This document shows, piece by piece, positions 20,501 through 30,000 of a stretch of DNA of 30,000 nt. The stretch comes from Bigelowiella natans CCMP2755 (lineage: Eukaryota; Cercozoa; Chlorarachniophyceae). The stretch covers positions 1-30,000 of the forward strand of contig ADNK01003420.1 of assembly GCA_000320545.1 (NCBI GenBank). The letters are read 5' to 3'. A model generated the notes under the pieces. It did no database searches. It was not told the DNA's origin and was given only the letters and a program-made list of their open reading frames with translations. Position 1 is the stretch's first letter; each line of letters opens with the position of its first letter. A program made the position numbers and the translations under genes.

Positions 20501-23500
20501 TGCCTTTGGCCCTTTCCTCTTTTCTCACTTCCCTTATTAGCAAGCATAAAGATGGTACAATAAGAGAATATGAAGGACGAATGGAAGAGGGAAAAGATGG
20601 AAAAGATGGAAAAGAAACCAGCTTGCCAACAGAAAATAGAGAACAAAACCTAACGCCTGAAAATACTAACAACTTTTTCGATGACCTCAAGCAAGATATT
20701 TTTATGAACTTTGGTGTATCAAAATTCTTTCTCAGAAGCCATGAGTGGCGTGATCTTGTGCACCAAAAAAGCAGGATTAGAGCGGGTTTATTGAAATTGA
20801 CAAATAGCCAGGCGCTAAAAGCAATCGAGAGACTCCCTATACCAGAGCACATGACGATCTCCGAGAGAGTCAATGAAATACTTCACCATATTGACATTTC
20901 CTGCGTAAATTGCAAAGTAAATAACCCGGGAAAATATAGATGGAATCGTTTTAGGCTGGATTCAGCGTCACGAAATGTATTGTCTTCATGGAATAAGTTG
21001 GATCGAAAAGAGCAGGACTCCATCAATTTCGCAATATCTCGTCCACCACCACCACCACCACCTTGTGATGATGATGATAAGGCATCTAACAGCAGCAGAC
21101 ATCACTTAAACAAGAAGAGATTAGCAAGACGAGAAGATATGATAGAAGAAATAGCTAAAATTTTTGATCATAAAGAAGTTTTACTGCGTAGTAGTCAGTA
21201 TGAGCACAATAATCGTGAAGAAGTACTAGTAGCAGTTGACGATTATCGTCCTACTAAACGTTGGTCTTCAAATCAAGGACGTTCAGAGTTGCGTCAAGTT
21301 CTATGGCGCTGCCATCTGGAGAGATTCGAAAATAATCACGACATCATGTCCTGGGCAACAATGTTCAGCATAACACCGGGATGCTCTGCATTTCATTCAT
21401 TTATCGACAGGGAAGAACAGCGTCGTGATTCTGACGGTGATTTACAGCAGCATATGCGAAAGCATTTCCCGTATGTTCTTAGCACTGTATTCTCTGCGAC
21501 TGGCATCGAGTTGCCAACGCCTCTCTACCTACGATTATGCACATGGTCAAAAAGCAACATACCTCCAGCACCAGTTCAATTAAAAGAACTCAACGGAGAA
21601 AATGGTTGTCTTCTTCAGCTTCCCTTAAGATGTAAGCATATGAATCTCATGCTAATTGCCGCTCTTAAATATCATATGCGAAAAGCAGGAAGAATGTTGA
21701 GTAAAGACATAATTGTTTCTTCTATCCGTACTGGTACTAACCAGAGTTCGTTAAAAAGCGGTAGTGACGGGAAATATAACAAACGCAACAGTTATCATTA
21801 CTACGGTGACCTTCCCTCTGCAGATATGAAGGGAGAGGGGCAGCCCCCCTCCTCATCCTCCTCCTCTTCCTTCTTTTTCTGTCATTCATTGCTGTATAAA
21901 ATAGTACAAGACGATGTGAAACCTGCATTAAATATACTTGAAAGGCTAGTACGATCTGGAGGCCTTGGACTTGAAATACCTGTTGCTGCAGCATCATATA
22001 TCAAACACACTCTAGAAACTATTCGTGATCTCGGGGAGGAACAACAGCAACTACAAGATCAATATGACGAAGAAGCAGAAGAAGATGATGATCACGACGA
22101 CGACGACCTGAGTAGTAGTGATCTTGGACTAAAAAAGCAGCAGCTGAGCACGCAGCGACGACAAGTTGGAGAACAAAATGAAGAAGAAGAAGTAGAGGCA
22201 ACCCAAATGCAGAATATAAATATAGCGAATTGTTCATTCGCTAGTGGCCACAGAAAGGACGACAGTAGCTTTGCAAAGTATCAGTGTACGGTTGACGTGA
22301 CTTATTTGTATTTGAGAAGTAGTGTGCTCACTCCTTCTCCTCATTCACCTCTAGAAATAAAAAATACGAGAACTAGATACCATTATCTTTGTTCTCTAGA
22401 TGAGAAGAGATCGTCGTTACCAAAACTACGACAACCATTAGCAGCACCACTATCTTCATCATCATCTTCTTCTTCTTCATCATCAATGTACAGATCTATA
22501 ACTAAATTTATGAAAGTCCTTATTGATTCTGTGACTATAAGTCTACGGAGACATTTGCGTTATCTGAACCTAAGTGACAAGTGCATTCATGTCTTACCCG
22601 AGACTTTTCTTTCATCATCGGACCATGATGATATGTTGTCGACATCACCTTTATTATCATCATCATCATCTTCGTCCTCTTACTACTCCTCTGCGCTTAC
22701 CGAACTGATATTGGATCGAAATGATCTAGTCTCCCTGCCGTCGATGATGTTGCAAAATCTACTTAATTTGAGCAGTCTCTCCATTGAAAGCAATAACTTA
22801 AGATATATCCCACGCGAAATAGGGAACCTGAAGCTACTTATCAAACTAAATGTGAAGAAGAACAAGTTGATTAGCCTACCTGATGAGTTAGCAACGTTGA
22901 ACAATTTACGTGTCTTAGACGTCAGCTATAACAATTTGGGAAGTGTCCCGTGCGGATTTGTAGATCTTTCGAATGTCCACCATTTTAATATGTCGCATAA
23001 TCAAATCAGCGAGTTGCCAGCCGGTGTACAGAATCATCTTTTAATAAACATTATCGACTTTCATCTTTCCGGAAACCCATTGTGTAAACTACCATCCTTA
23101 CCAAGAAAGAGTTGTATGACGGTCCGCAAATATGACAATCGACAAGATTGGCTGCAACATCTACAAATACTAGAGACTGAGAAGTGCGGCCTGAAAAATA
23201 TTCCAGAGGAGTGGATTTGTGATATCAAATCTCTGAAAATTTTGAATTTAAGTACGTGAGGCAATGATTCATGTGAAGTGATAATGTCATCTAATTACTC
23301 AATACAGTAAATTAAAATTTGTGAATAGAGAATGATTATGGTGTAGGTTGATGATTCGTAAATATTGTTCTTTAAATTTCTCTGTTGTCCACACTTATAT
23401 TATCACTACCAGTATTTTTAATCGATAAATCGATAAATCGTCATAAGTTCTGATCACCACATTGTCATTATTTTTCTCTGGCATCTTCAGGCCAAAATTC

Positions 23501-24386
23501 CATTGCTTCACTTCCAAAGAACTTCGGAGAGGGAAATTCACAATTGAGAATTCTTAATCTGAGCGACAACGTACTTGAGGCTATCCCACATAAAATAGAG
23601 GGTCTACTCAGTTTAATTGAATTGAATGTTGGAATGAATCAGTTGAAAAGTATTCCCAGCACCATTTCAAAGCTGGTCGGTCTAAAAATAGTAAACATTT
23701 CATGTAATAAACTCTCATCCCTACCAGCTGAGATAGGAACACTTACAGAACTTCAAGAATTATCGTTAAGCCACAACAGCATCAAGTCATTACCCCCATC
23801 CATCGGTCAATTACGGGCTCTTCGAAAGTTGAACCTGGGTACAAATCAATTAGAATCGCTTCCAACAGAAATTGGGTGTCTTCACAAGATAGAAAAGCTT
23901 TTAGCTCATGACAATTGCATGGTCTCCTTACCAGAGTCCTTACCAAACTTGCAAATGCTCAGGGTACTATATGCCTCTAACAACTTAATTAGTAAGCTAG
24001 ACGATGGTATCGGCGGCCTCAAAGCATTAGAAGAGTTGTATCTCAACAAAAACAAATTGATTTCGCTCCCTGAAACCATAGGACAATTACTAACTTTACA
24101 CACAATTCAATTAAGTGAAAATCAACTCGTGAGCTTGCCAAGTTCTTTCGCAAAGCTAAAGAAGGTTTCCTCAGTAGACTTCCGACAAAACAAGTTGAGA
24201 TCAATCCCCGAGGAAATGGCAAATATGTCTTTCTGGTGTCCATCCAGACAATTTGTGCTTCATGAAAACCTTTTCCAGACATTGCCAAAAAAACTATGGG
24301 ACAAAATCAAAGCACATCGCAAAGGGCCCCTGAGAGGCATTCAAACAGAACTCGGAGCATATATTAAGCAAACACAGAATTCGTAA
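16769..24386 (+). CDS. CLU-domain protein fused to a C-terminal leucine-rich-repeat array, 10 exons
   Basis: Exons: 16769-17021, 17112-17219, 17284-17429, 17634-17688, 18008-18436, 18758-18833, 19307-19442, 19921-20164, 20390-23251, 23491-24386. Total 5205 nt, 1734 aa, phases consistent; an in-frame TGA at 16748 precedes the ATG. The CLU core reads in family order: NPWSEASTEWALRYEALLE (about 22-40), PISGAGFAGGEKF (110-121), GILFKLATD, AAKAAAGELHGANAF, IIDYRGFR, LVAMPVLP, LVYGSQDGG, GDVEGHR (261-267), YYLLDLARWAPPE (330-342), FRMLRPEFLKR (360-370), GLPVRHLG (457-464), and ISRSIKHMLR of the eIF3-p135/CLU-central type (about 495). CLU proteins bind mRNAs for mitochondrial proteins and control mitochondrial distribution. 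They normally end in TPR repeats. Here a Ser/Asp-rich linker leads to about 16 LRRs of 23 residues (LxxLxLxxNxLxxLPxxI, residues 1250-1715). The donor at 20165 could instead be 20138. Confidence 0.88.
17803..17955 (+). repeat. Duplicated intron segment, copy A (CLU-LRR intron 4)
   Basis: The segment begins TAATATATAGCATGATG, passes through TAG/CGTAG triplets, and ends with ACATGTATTCTTGTATG and TTGTTTGTATCAGTATGTA. The same order of blocks recurs at about 18841-19000 in intron 6 of the same gene, about 1040 bp away. Confidence 0.88.
18348..18437 (+). repeat. Exact 45-bp tandem duplication at the end of CLU-LRR exon 5
   Basis: Two identical 45-bp units (18348-18392 and 18393-18437) are adjacent and in frame, giving a duplicated DDNANERESASTKYC peptide. 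Each unit ends in TACTG followed by T, so the exon-end and splice-donor context is copied too (GTGACG after the first, GTAGTA after the second). It lies inside the CLU domain, between GDVEGHR and YYLLDLAR. Confidence 0.93.
18841..19000 (+). repeat. Duplicated intron segment, copy B (CLU-LRR intron 6)
   Basis: This is the second copy of the 17803-17955 segment in the same orientation. The GTAGTTGTA triplet tract in the middle is longer. The flanking blocks (ATATATAGCATGATG and ACATGTATTCTTGTATG) are nearly identical. Confidence 0.88.
19665..19769 (+). repeat. Tandem repeat, about 53-bp unit x2 (CLU-LRR intron 7)
   Basis: CCTTTTTGATGCTGCAAACC starts at 19665 and again at 19718. Each copy continues with A/GTAACGTA..., ...TACTAACGTA and T/GCACACC. 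The copies differ by a few substitutions and a small deletion. Confidence 0.88.
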
Positions 24387-24480
24387 TGGTCGTTACAATG
24401 CTTGAAGTAATTTCTGCAGGGATTGTGCACAGTGTTTTAGTGATTCATAGAAACTGACAGACACATAATGTTTGATGATC
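24387..24480. other. 3' flank of the CLU-LRR gene
   Basis: A short stretch after the stop at 24384-24386 before retroelement-like composition begins. No terminator or poly(A) element that I can name. Confidence 0.3.
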
Positions 24481-26080
24481 GTCGCTAACAAAGGTGCAAA
24501 GTCCATTCCACTGTCCCAGTTGGCATTGTGTGCGGAGTTCGAGACGAACCAGCATGAAAACAAATGACACATGCTAGCATGACGGTCGATGTTGCACGTG
24601 TCGAACATGAACATGTGCACGCTTGCGCGCAAGTTGTCACTTTTGAATTCGTTTTGCAATCAAAACAATGAACCGCACATTCTGGAGCTGTTGCACGTAG
24701 CAAGTGGAGCGGAAGTGATGTGTCGAGGTGTTCAGCGCTTGTTAGCCATGCAAACTGCATGAGCGTGATGCTGAGATTGGTTGGATGAAATCATTGATTC
24801 GCATTCTTTAGCTCATTTTGGTGCAAACATGCGTGCTTCTTGCAAATGCAAGTTGCTGCGTTTGAAAATTCCAGAAAACGCAGCATTTTGCGCACGCGAA
24901 GCGCCCAAAAAAAGGAACACTTCTCTTGACAAGTGCACCAGCTGCATGATCCGCTGTGCGGTCATTTGACGTGCATGCACTTGGAACACACAAACACAAT
25001 GAACCGTTTGACGGTTTCAGTCCAACGGCAACGATTTGCTCACGGCAGGTGTGGACGTTGAACGTCTGATTTCGTCTGGTTCGCAAAAGTTCGAGACACT
25101 CCGGGTGCACGCCAGCATGGCTGGCGATGTGCGAAGCAAGAAAAGTTGCATCAAGCTGGCGAAGACTGCTGGACTGCTGGACTGCTGGAAGAATTGAACA
25201 CGCAACGTCGAACGGAGTCGAACTTGGCATTGATGCAAACAATCACGTGCACGCGCGAGCAGCAGGAAGCACCGTGCAATTGTGCGCCTGTGGAGATCAG
25301 ACGACTTCAATCAATTCGTGTCTGAGATCCGAACTGCCGAACGGCTGCTGCCCACTCAGCAGCACTTGGAAACAGACAGTCGAATGCCCGCCCGGATCAT
25401 CGCTTGTCCAGGGTGTGAACAATGGATGTGACAATGTGACACGTGACGTGTGCGCATTGCGTTGTCTCTAGCTGTTGCCTGCAATGTGATGCGGCGTCCC
25501 AGGCGTTTGGCCAGAACGACGACCTGGCGCACGACTGACACTCAGACGCAATCGCTTTGCAATGTGCGCTTGCAAGTCAACAAAAGAAGGGTTTTCTGAT
25601 GGTGCAACCGTGAGGATCACCAGGTGTTCCATCTCCTCGAAGATGAAGGTGAAGACTTGAAGGTGAACAAAGCATTGATCAAATTCACATGCGCCAGAAC
25701 CACATGGGAGACAGGTATGCACACGCAGCAGATCCTCAACAACAATCATTGCAAGGACTTGTCAGCACCCTGTTGGTGGTGAGTGACACAATTGGCTGGT
25801 GTCCTGCATCTGAGGAAGATGAGGACAATGAGTCCACGCTAGGTGAATCATCCATCAGTTGTTGGTGCAGTTGGAATGTGTCCAGGTTCTAACTGACATT
25901 TGCAGTGTTCGAAACGCAGTGCCTCGAAGTCAGATTGTGAGTTCTGGCCCGATGTTCTTCGGTTTCATGAGTCCCAGAAGAACGAAACTGAAGTTTCTCA
26001 CAGCACCGACCATTGCTTCTCACAGAGACGTCAATGGATCTAATTGCAACTTGATCGTAGAAACACGTTGCAATTGCTAC
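24480..26080 (-). pseudogene. Decayed copia-like retrotransposon remnant
   Basis: On the minus strand, best preserved at 25540-25690, FDQCFVHL ... EEMEHLVILTVA and PSFVDLQAHIAKRLRLS follow the copia reverse-transcriptase pattern (D.C.F, ...LVIL.VYVDDLL..., ...DLK..L...F.L), but the Asp-Asp box itself is lost. Upstream on that strand (26000-25800) THNLTSRHCVSNTANV followed by a Ser-rich stretch resembles the integrase-to-RT junction, where TSR.V.F precedes an acidic/Ser linker. A stop follows. Below 25500 to 24480 the composition is similar, but I could not place any domain. No LTR was found. It is more decayed than the 12.5-13.3 kb relic. Confidence 0.55.
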
Positions 26081-26415
26081 AACTAGGCCTTTGAATTGTG
26101 TAGCCGTCGATTAGTCCGTTGGAGTGGAGTCAATCAGCAAGAAGATCAGCGAGACCACCATCGAACTTGTGCTCCTTCTCCGGGCCGAGGTCATTTTGAG
26201 TAGCCCTGTTGTGTGTGGTGCGACAACCAAAAATCGGTGTCACACGGTCATTTTTTAGGCAATTTTGCAACTAATTGTTCGGTCGAATCCTCCCTCCGGA
26301 ACTTGGACGAGGAGACACCACCTTCCCCCTCCTCCTCCTCCTCCTCCTCCCAATGAAAGGAAAACGATAATGGGCCTATCTCGCTTATTTATCATTTTAA
26401 TCGAAGGAGAAAAGC
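26081..26415. other. 5' flank of the 26416 gene
   Basis: About 330 bp without a gene. It includes a (CTC)n pyrimidine tract at 26325-26351 about 65 bp before the ATG, which could lie in the leader or core promoter. GGTCGAATCC at 26281-26290 resembles a tRNA B box, but no tRNA can be folded around it. Confidence 0.35.
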
Positions 26416-27225
26416 ATGTCTAGTGCTTATGAAAGGGCGCATTGTATGCTCCGCACGGCGACATTTCCCCTCACCACGATTTGCATGCTCGCTGCGATTG
26501 CTGTCTGTTCAATTTTGGTCACCATCCCCAAACAACGAGAATTATCACCCAGAGCCATGATCACGAAAAGAAGAAAATGGGGAGGAATGGTCCAGTCTTT
26601 ATTTCCTGATCTATGTTTGACTCCTCCATTTTCGCAAAGTCCTGCTGGCAACAAGGAAAAGCACATCCAGGAAAGAAAGCAGTCGACAGGAACGATGATC
26701 TTGAGAGGAGGAGGAGGAGGAGAAGGAGGAGGGGCTCGAGAAGGCCCTGCAATAGTGGTAGGTGGGAACAAGGGAATAAAGGATAATTTGAACAACTACC
26801 ACAGCGACTATAATATGATGGCGGTGATGATGCGTACGTTCCAACTTCGACTTCTGAGGGGTGGTTACTATTCTGGTAATAAATATTGATACAACACAAC
26901 ATCATCAACAACGCCAATGTCCACTATCTTCCTCCCTCTCTATATGTGATTACATCCTTGTATGGCACATTATTATTATTCGGTTCGCTTATTATTCTAC
27001 TGAATGATGTTCAATGTCTATTTTTAAGATAATGGTGGAGACCATGCTAGTGAGCACCACCTCGGAAGTAGAGATGATAATGATGATGATGATGATGACG
27101 ATGGGGAAGGAGAACAAGAAGAGATAGAAGAAAACGACGAAGAAGGCGAAAATGGCAGCATTTGGTGAATGCCACAGTAGTTGTCTACACATTCTTGATA
27201 AATTATGACACAAGCTCACTCACTC

Positions 27226-27305
<80 letters not shown>

Positions 27306-27822
27306 TTTTGAACAATTTTATATCCTGTTTTGTATTACTACTCTAAAATTATATAGCATACAATCATTATCTGTTATATCTCCCTCCCTTAAGTGATCCT
27401 CCTACTACTGCTACCTAACAGGACATTGTTAAGTGCATTGATCGAATTTATTGCCCAGAAACAATATGATGATTCTCAATGATTCTGATCGAATTTATAG
27501 CCCAAAAACAATATGATGATTCTCAATGATTCTGCCGCTTGTTGTTGATGAATATAGCAGCAATAATAAGGATACGAGCACTTATCATCACCCGTCCTTA
27601 AAATCGACTCTTGTGGTGGATCAACTAACAGGACAACGGTCATACGTGATTACATCCTGTAGCACTACATAATACGACCATTCTGTTTTAGAAATAACGA
27701 TATATATCTTGATGCAGGCCAGTGTGGTGGAGTTTTCTTCTTCCTCTTCCTCCTCCTCCTCCTCCTCCTCCTCCTCCTCCTCCTCTCAGATGCTCGATTA
27801 AAGTCACCAACCTCACATATTT

Positions 27823-27855
<33 letters not shown>

Positions 27856-28093
27856 AATACCACTTTAGATATCGGCGAGTTAGGTACAGCGGTATGAGTG
27901 ATCCTTTCAATCTCAAACGATGGGAATATGATGAGGTAGTAGTACTCGCAGAACAACTATTAGTAGATTATTATTATGCCTAATAAAACAGCTGATGGTG
28001 GTGCTGCTGCTTAAGATTAAATTCTATGTTGTAGTATCATTGCCAACCGTCGAGCAACCACCAGCAAAGCAGCAGCAGCAGCAGCCATAACCG

Positions 28094-28127
<34 letters not shown>

Positions 28128-28273
28128 GGACCACTAGTAGCAGCAGCAGCTGTCATAATCTATGTTGTTACTATATTTTTGTTGTTATTGTCAAATAGCA
28201 GAGCAGCAACCACAGCAGCAGCCATTTGCTCTTTCTCCTATTATTCCCCTTCTTCCATGATTTGTTACTATTA

Positions 28274-28309
<36 letters not shown>

Positions 28310-28540
28310 TTCTCCTCTTTTTATTCATGCTGCTGCAGCACCCTTTCGGGTACTACTGTTTTACTATGACTGATACATCAAGTTTATACATCATCTTTAA
28401 CAGGAACTCCAAGATGGAGAAGACCATAGCAGCGTAAGATTCACAGAAGATGATATAGCAAGAGGTAATAACTGGGGAGGGAGAAAGGAGGAGGGAGAAA
28501 CCAATACAAAATACTGTTTTGATAGGATGCCAATGTGAAT

Positions 28541-28575
<35 letters not shown>

Positions 28576-28616
28576 ATGATCATCATCATTATAATTAAGG
28601 GGACACAATTCAAAAT

Positions 28617-28647
<31 letters not shown>

Positions 28648-29228
28648 ATAGTAGTAGTACGTGTTTAAGAAGGCATGATAATGATGATGACTATGATACC
28701 TCCTTGCCTCCCACCAATTCCTTCCTCAATCATTTATACGATAATGTTAATCATCATCACCTTTCTTATTTGCAGCAAAAGAATCCGTCTCCTATTACAT
28801 TTCTGCTAATCGAAGCGAGTGTGCTGGGAACATTGCCTACTTTGAACGCCAATTTGGACCGATTCAACCTCCTCCTCCTCATCCTCCTCCTCCTGTAGTA
28901 GCAGTAGCAGCAGCGGCAGTTGGTTGTCCTAACACGGACTACTACTACAACAAGAAGAATAAGAAGAATAGAAACAGGGTGTTTGATCAGCAACAACAGC
29001 AAGACTATGCTGCTGCAAGTATTAGAAGAAGAAGAGATGATGCTTTAGCACCCCACTACTCTACACCAACAACACATCAGAAGGCTACTGTCGAGGAAGG
29101 GAAACAGCACAATTTAAATAATGAAAACAATCAAAATGAAGGATCATCCGCCTTTCGTACATTAATGCTTGAAGAGCTGCAAGAGATATCTGAGCAACTA
29201 CAGCAGCTTGGTTTCGATGTATGTTGTA

Positions 29229-29270
<42 letters not shown>

Positions 29271-29375
29271 ATAAGTATGGCATTTACCAAGTATTGCATT
29301 CTTCTTACCACACCCTATCACATTTCAAAGAAGTCGATAAGAATAATGTGTAACAGTGTGCATATGTAACAAACG

Positions 29376-29410
<35 letters not shown>

Positions 29411-29970
29411 TCACAAAACACGCATACATGTATTTACATATAATCATACATGCACATGTAGCATTTCTAAAGATTTGGTGGTTGCTGCTGTATAAGTATC
29501 ATCTTGATCCTTATTATCCAATTTTGTTGTTATTGTTGTGCTGATTACATAGAAAAACGAGTTTGGGGTAAACTTTCTACCAGCCCCAACGGTAAGAAAA
29601 GAGATCCTTTCAGTATATCACACTATCAAAATACAGCAATCTCGACGAAGTAGCAGCAGGCAGACAGCAGCACATTGAAGCAGCAGCAGCTATATGTATA
29701 ATACATTCTAAAAGAAGATGGAAAGGAACAAAATAGAGTAAGACATCATGGATGATCATGGACGATAATGTATTTAAATAGAACCACCCACTATTCTATG
29801 CTCACTACTACTACTACTATTACTACTACTACTTACTCTACTACTCACCATAATTGTCACCATAATCACCACCACCAATCGTCACCATCATCATTATTAT
29901 AATAACAACTCTAGAATTTGGTTGGAAGAGATGACCTGGTTGCTACATCTCGTGGATACAAAGATGGGAG
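26416..29970 (+). CDS. Unrecognised multi-exon gene with signal-like N terminus, continues past the window
   Basis: I do not recognise the family. Exon 1 (26416-26875 or a shorter form) begins MSSAYERAHCMLRTATF with a hydrophobic segment at about 17-37, like a signal peptide or anchor, then a basic and Gly-rich stretch. A probable second exon near 27029-27164 encodes an Asp/Glu-rich stretch. After a gap I could not bridge, in-phase exons follow: 27869-27935 (SDPFNLKRWEYDE), 28404-28464 (ELQDGEDHSSVRFTEDDIAR), 28776-29218 (KESVSYYISANRSECAGNI, AYFERQFGPI, Pro, Ala, Lys/Asn and Gln runs, then LEELQEISEQLQQLGFDV), 29553-29591 (KNEFGVNFLPAPT) and 29915-29970 (NLVGRDDLVATSRGYKDG). Donors include GTAATA, GTATGT and GTAAGA. 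The last exon ends at a GTAAAC donor, so the gene runs off the right edge. The product may enter the secretory or plastid route. No function is assigned. Confidence 0.5.
27221..27303. repeat. Compound (CT)n(CA)n microsatellite
   Basis: A CT run (about 27229-27265) continues into a CA run (to 27302), in the unbridged intronic part of the last gene. Confidence 0.9.
27440..27533 (+). repeat. Tandem repeat, 47-bp unit x2
   Basis: GATCGAATTTAT at 27440 and again at 27487. Both copies continue through CAATATGATGATTCTCAATG, and they differ at only two positions or so. It lies in a region between predicted exons. Confidence 0.92.
27749..27856. repeat. (CCT)n and (CTA)n microsatellites
   Basis: A CCT/CTC run (about 27749-27785) and a CTA run (about 27822-27855) lie just before the exon acceptor at 27868. 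Confidence 0.88.
28064..28647. repeat. Cluster of triplet microsatellites (CAG, TTG, CTA, ATG, CAG)
   Basis: Runs are at 28064-28085 (CAG), 28093-28127 (GTT), about 28275-28310 (CTA), 28541-28575 (ATG, followed at once by the complementary ATCATCATC at 28579-28589) and 28619-28647 (CAG). They occupy the introns around the exon 28404-28464. Confidence 0.85.
29234..29410. repeat. (TA)n and (AC)n microsatellites in the 29219-29552 intron
   Basis: A TA run (about 29234-29266) and an AC run (about 29379-29409) lie in the 334-nt intron that follows the GTATGT donor at 29219. Confidence 0.88.
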
Positions 29971-30000
29971 GTAAACAAATATAGATGTATAATATATATA

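Noticed and set aside
25100-25200. LRQLDATFL on minus as the copia QLDVKTAFL motif
   Set aside because: It lies on the wrong side of the Asp-Asp-box region for a collinear element, so the likeness is probably chance.
26200-26300. Possible tRNA (B-box-like GGTCGAATCC)
   Set aside because: No matching acceptor stem, A box or anticodon arm can be placed about 70 nt upstream.
27440-28650. CRISPR-like array
   Set aside because: These are eukaryotic microsatellites and a two-copy tandem duplication, with no regular repeat-spacer pattern.

Overview
This window is the end of a nuclear chromosome from an intron-rich, microsatellite-rich microbial eukaryote. It opens with seven (TAACCC) telomere units. 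Every gene is eukaryotic in type, and nearly all are split by GT-AG introns that I placed by joining reading frames with matching phase. The lineage cannot be fixed from the sequence alone. Two predicted proteins (the histidyl-tRNA synthetase and the last gene) carry an N-terminal hydrophobic segment, and the synthetase follows it with a Ser/Ala-rich stretch. That would fit an alga with a secondary plastid, but this is inference.

Layout. 1-44 telomere; 45-485 subtelomeric sequence holding one arm of a dispersed repeat; 486-2700 (-) a ten-exon DUF1295 / steroid 5-alpha-reductase-like membrane protein with a 16-nt microexon; 3080-9319 (+) a 23-exon histidyl-tRNA synthetase whose introns are packed with microsatellites; 9320-10500 gene-free; 10501-12054 (-) a two-exon 6-phosphogluconate dehydrogenase; about 12500-13300 (-) a decayed Ty1/copia pol relic; 13995-16014 (-) a bHLH transcription factor with a glutamine run and a possible PAS-like tail; 16769-24386 (+) a ten-exon protein that joins a CLU (clustered mitochondria) domain to a long leucine-rich-repeat array; about 24480-26080 (-) a second, more decayed copia-like relic; 26416 to beyond 29970 (+) an unrecognised multi-exon gene with a signal-like N terminus.

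The genes do not form a pathway. They are housekeeping functions (translation, pentose phosphate pathway, lipid or sterol metabolism), one regulator, and one unusual fusion protein. Two of the gene-free gaps hold retroelement debris of different base composition. The most unusual items are the CLU-LRR architecture, an exact in-frame 45-bp tandem duplication at an exon end that also copies the splice donor, a (CAG)16 run that forms the 3' splice site of a synthetase intron, and a 5' splice-site preference in which GT recurs after three bases (GTNGTN). The exon models of the five recognised genes keep phase throughout and give total lengths divisible by three, but no transcript data were available and some boundaries have alternatives, noted below.
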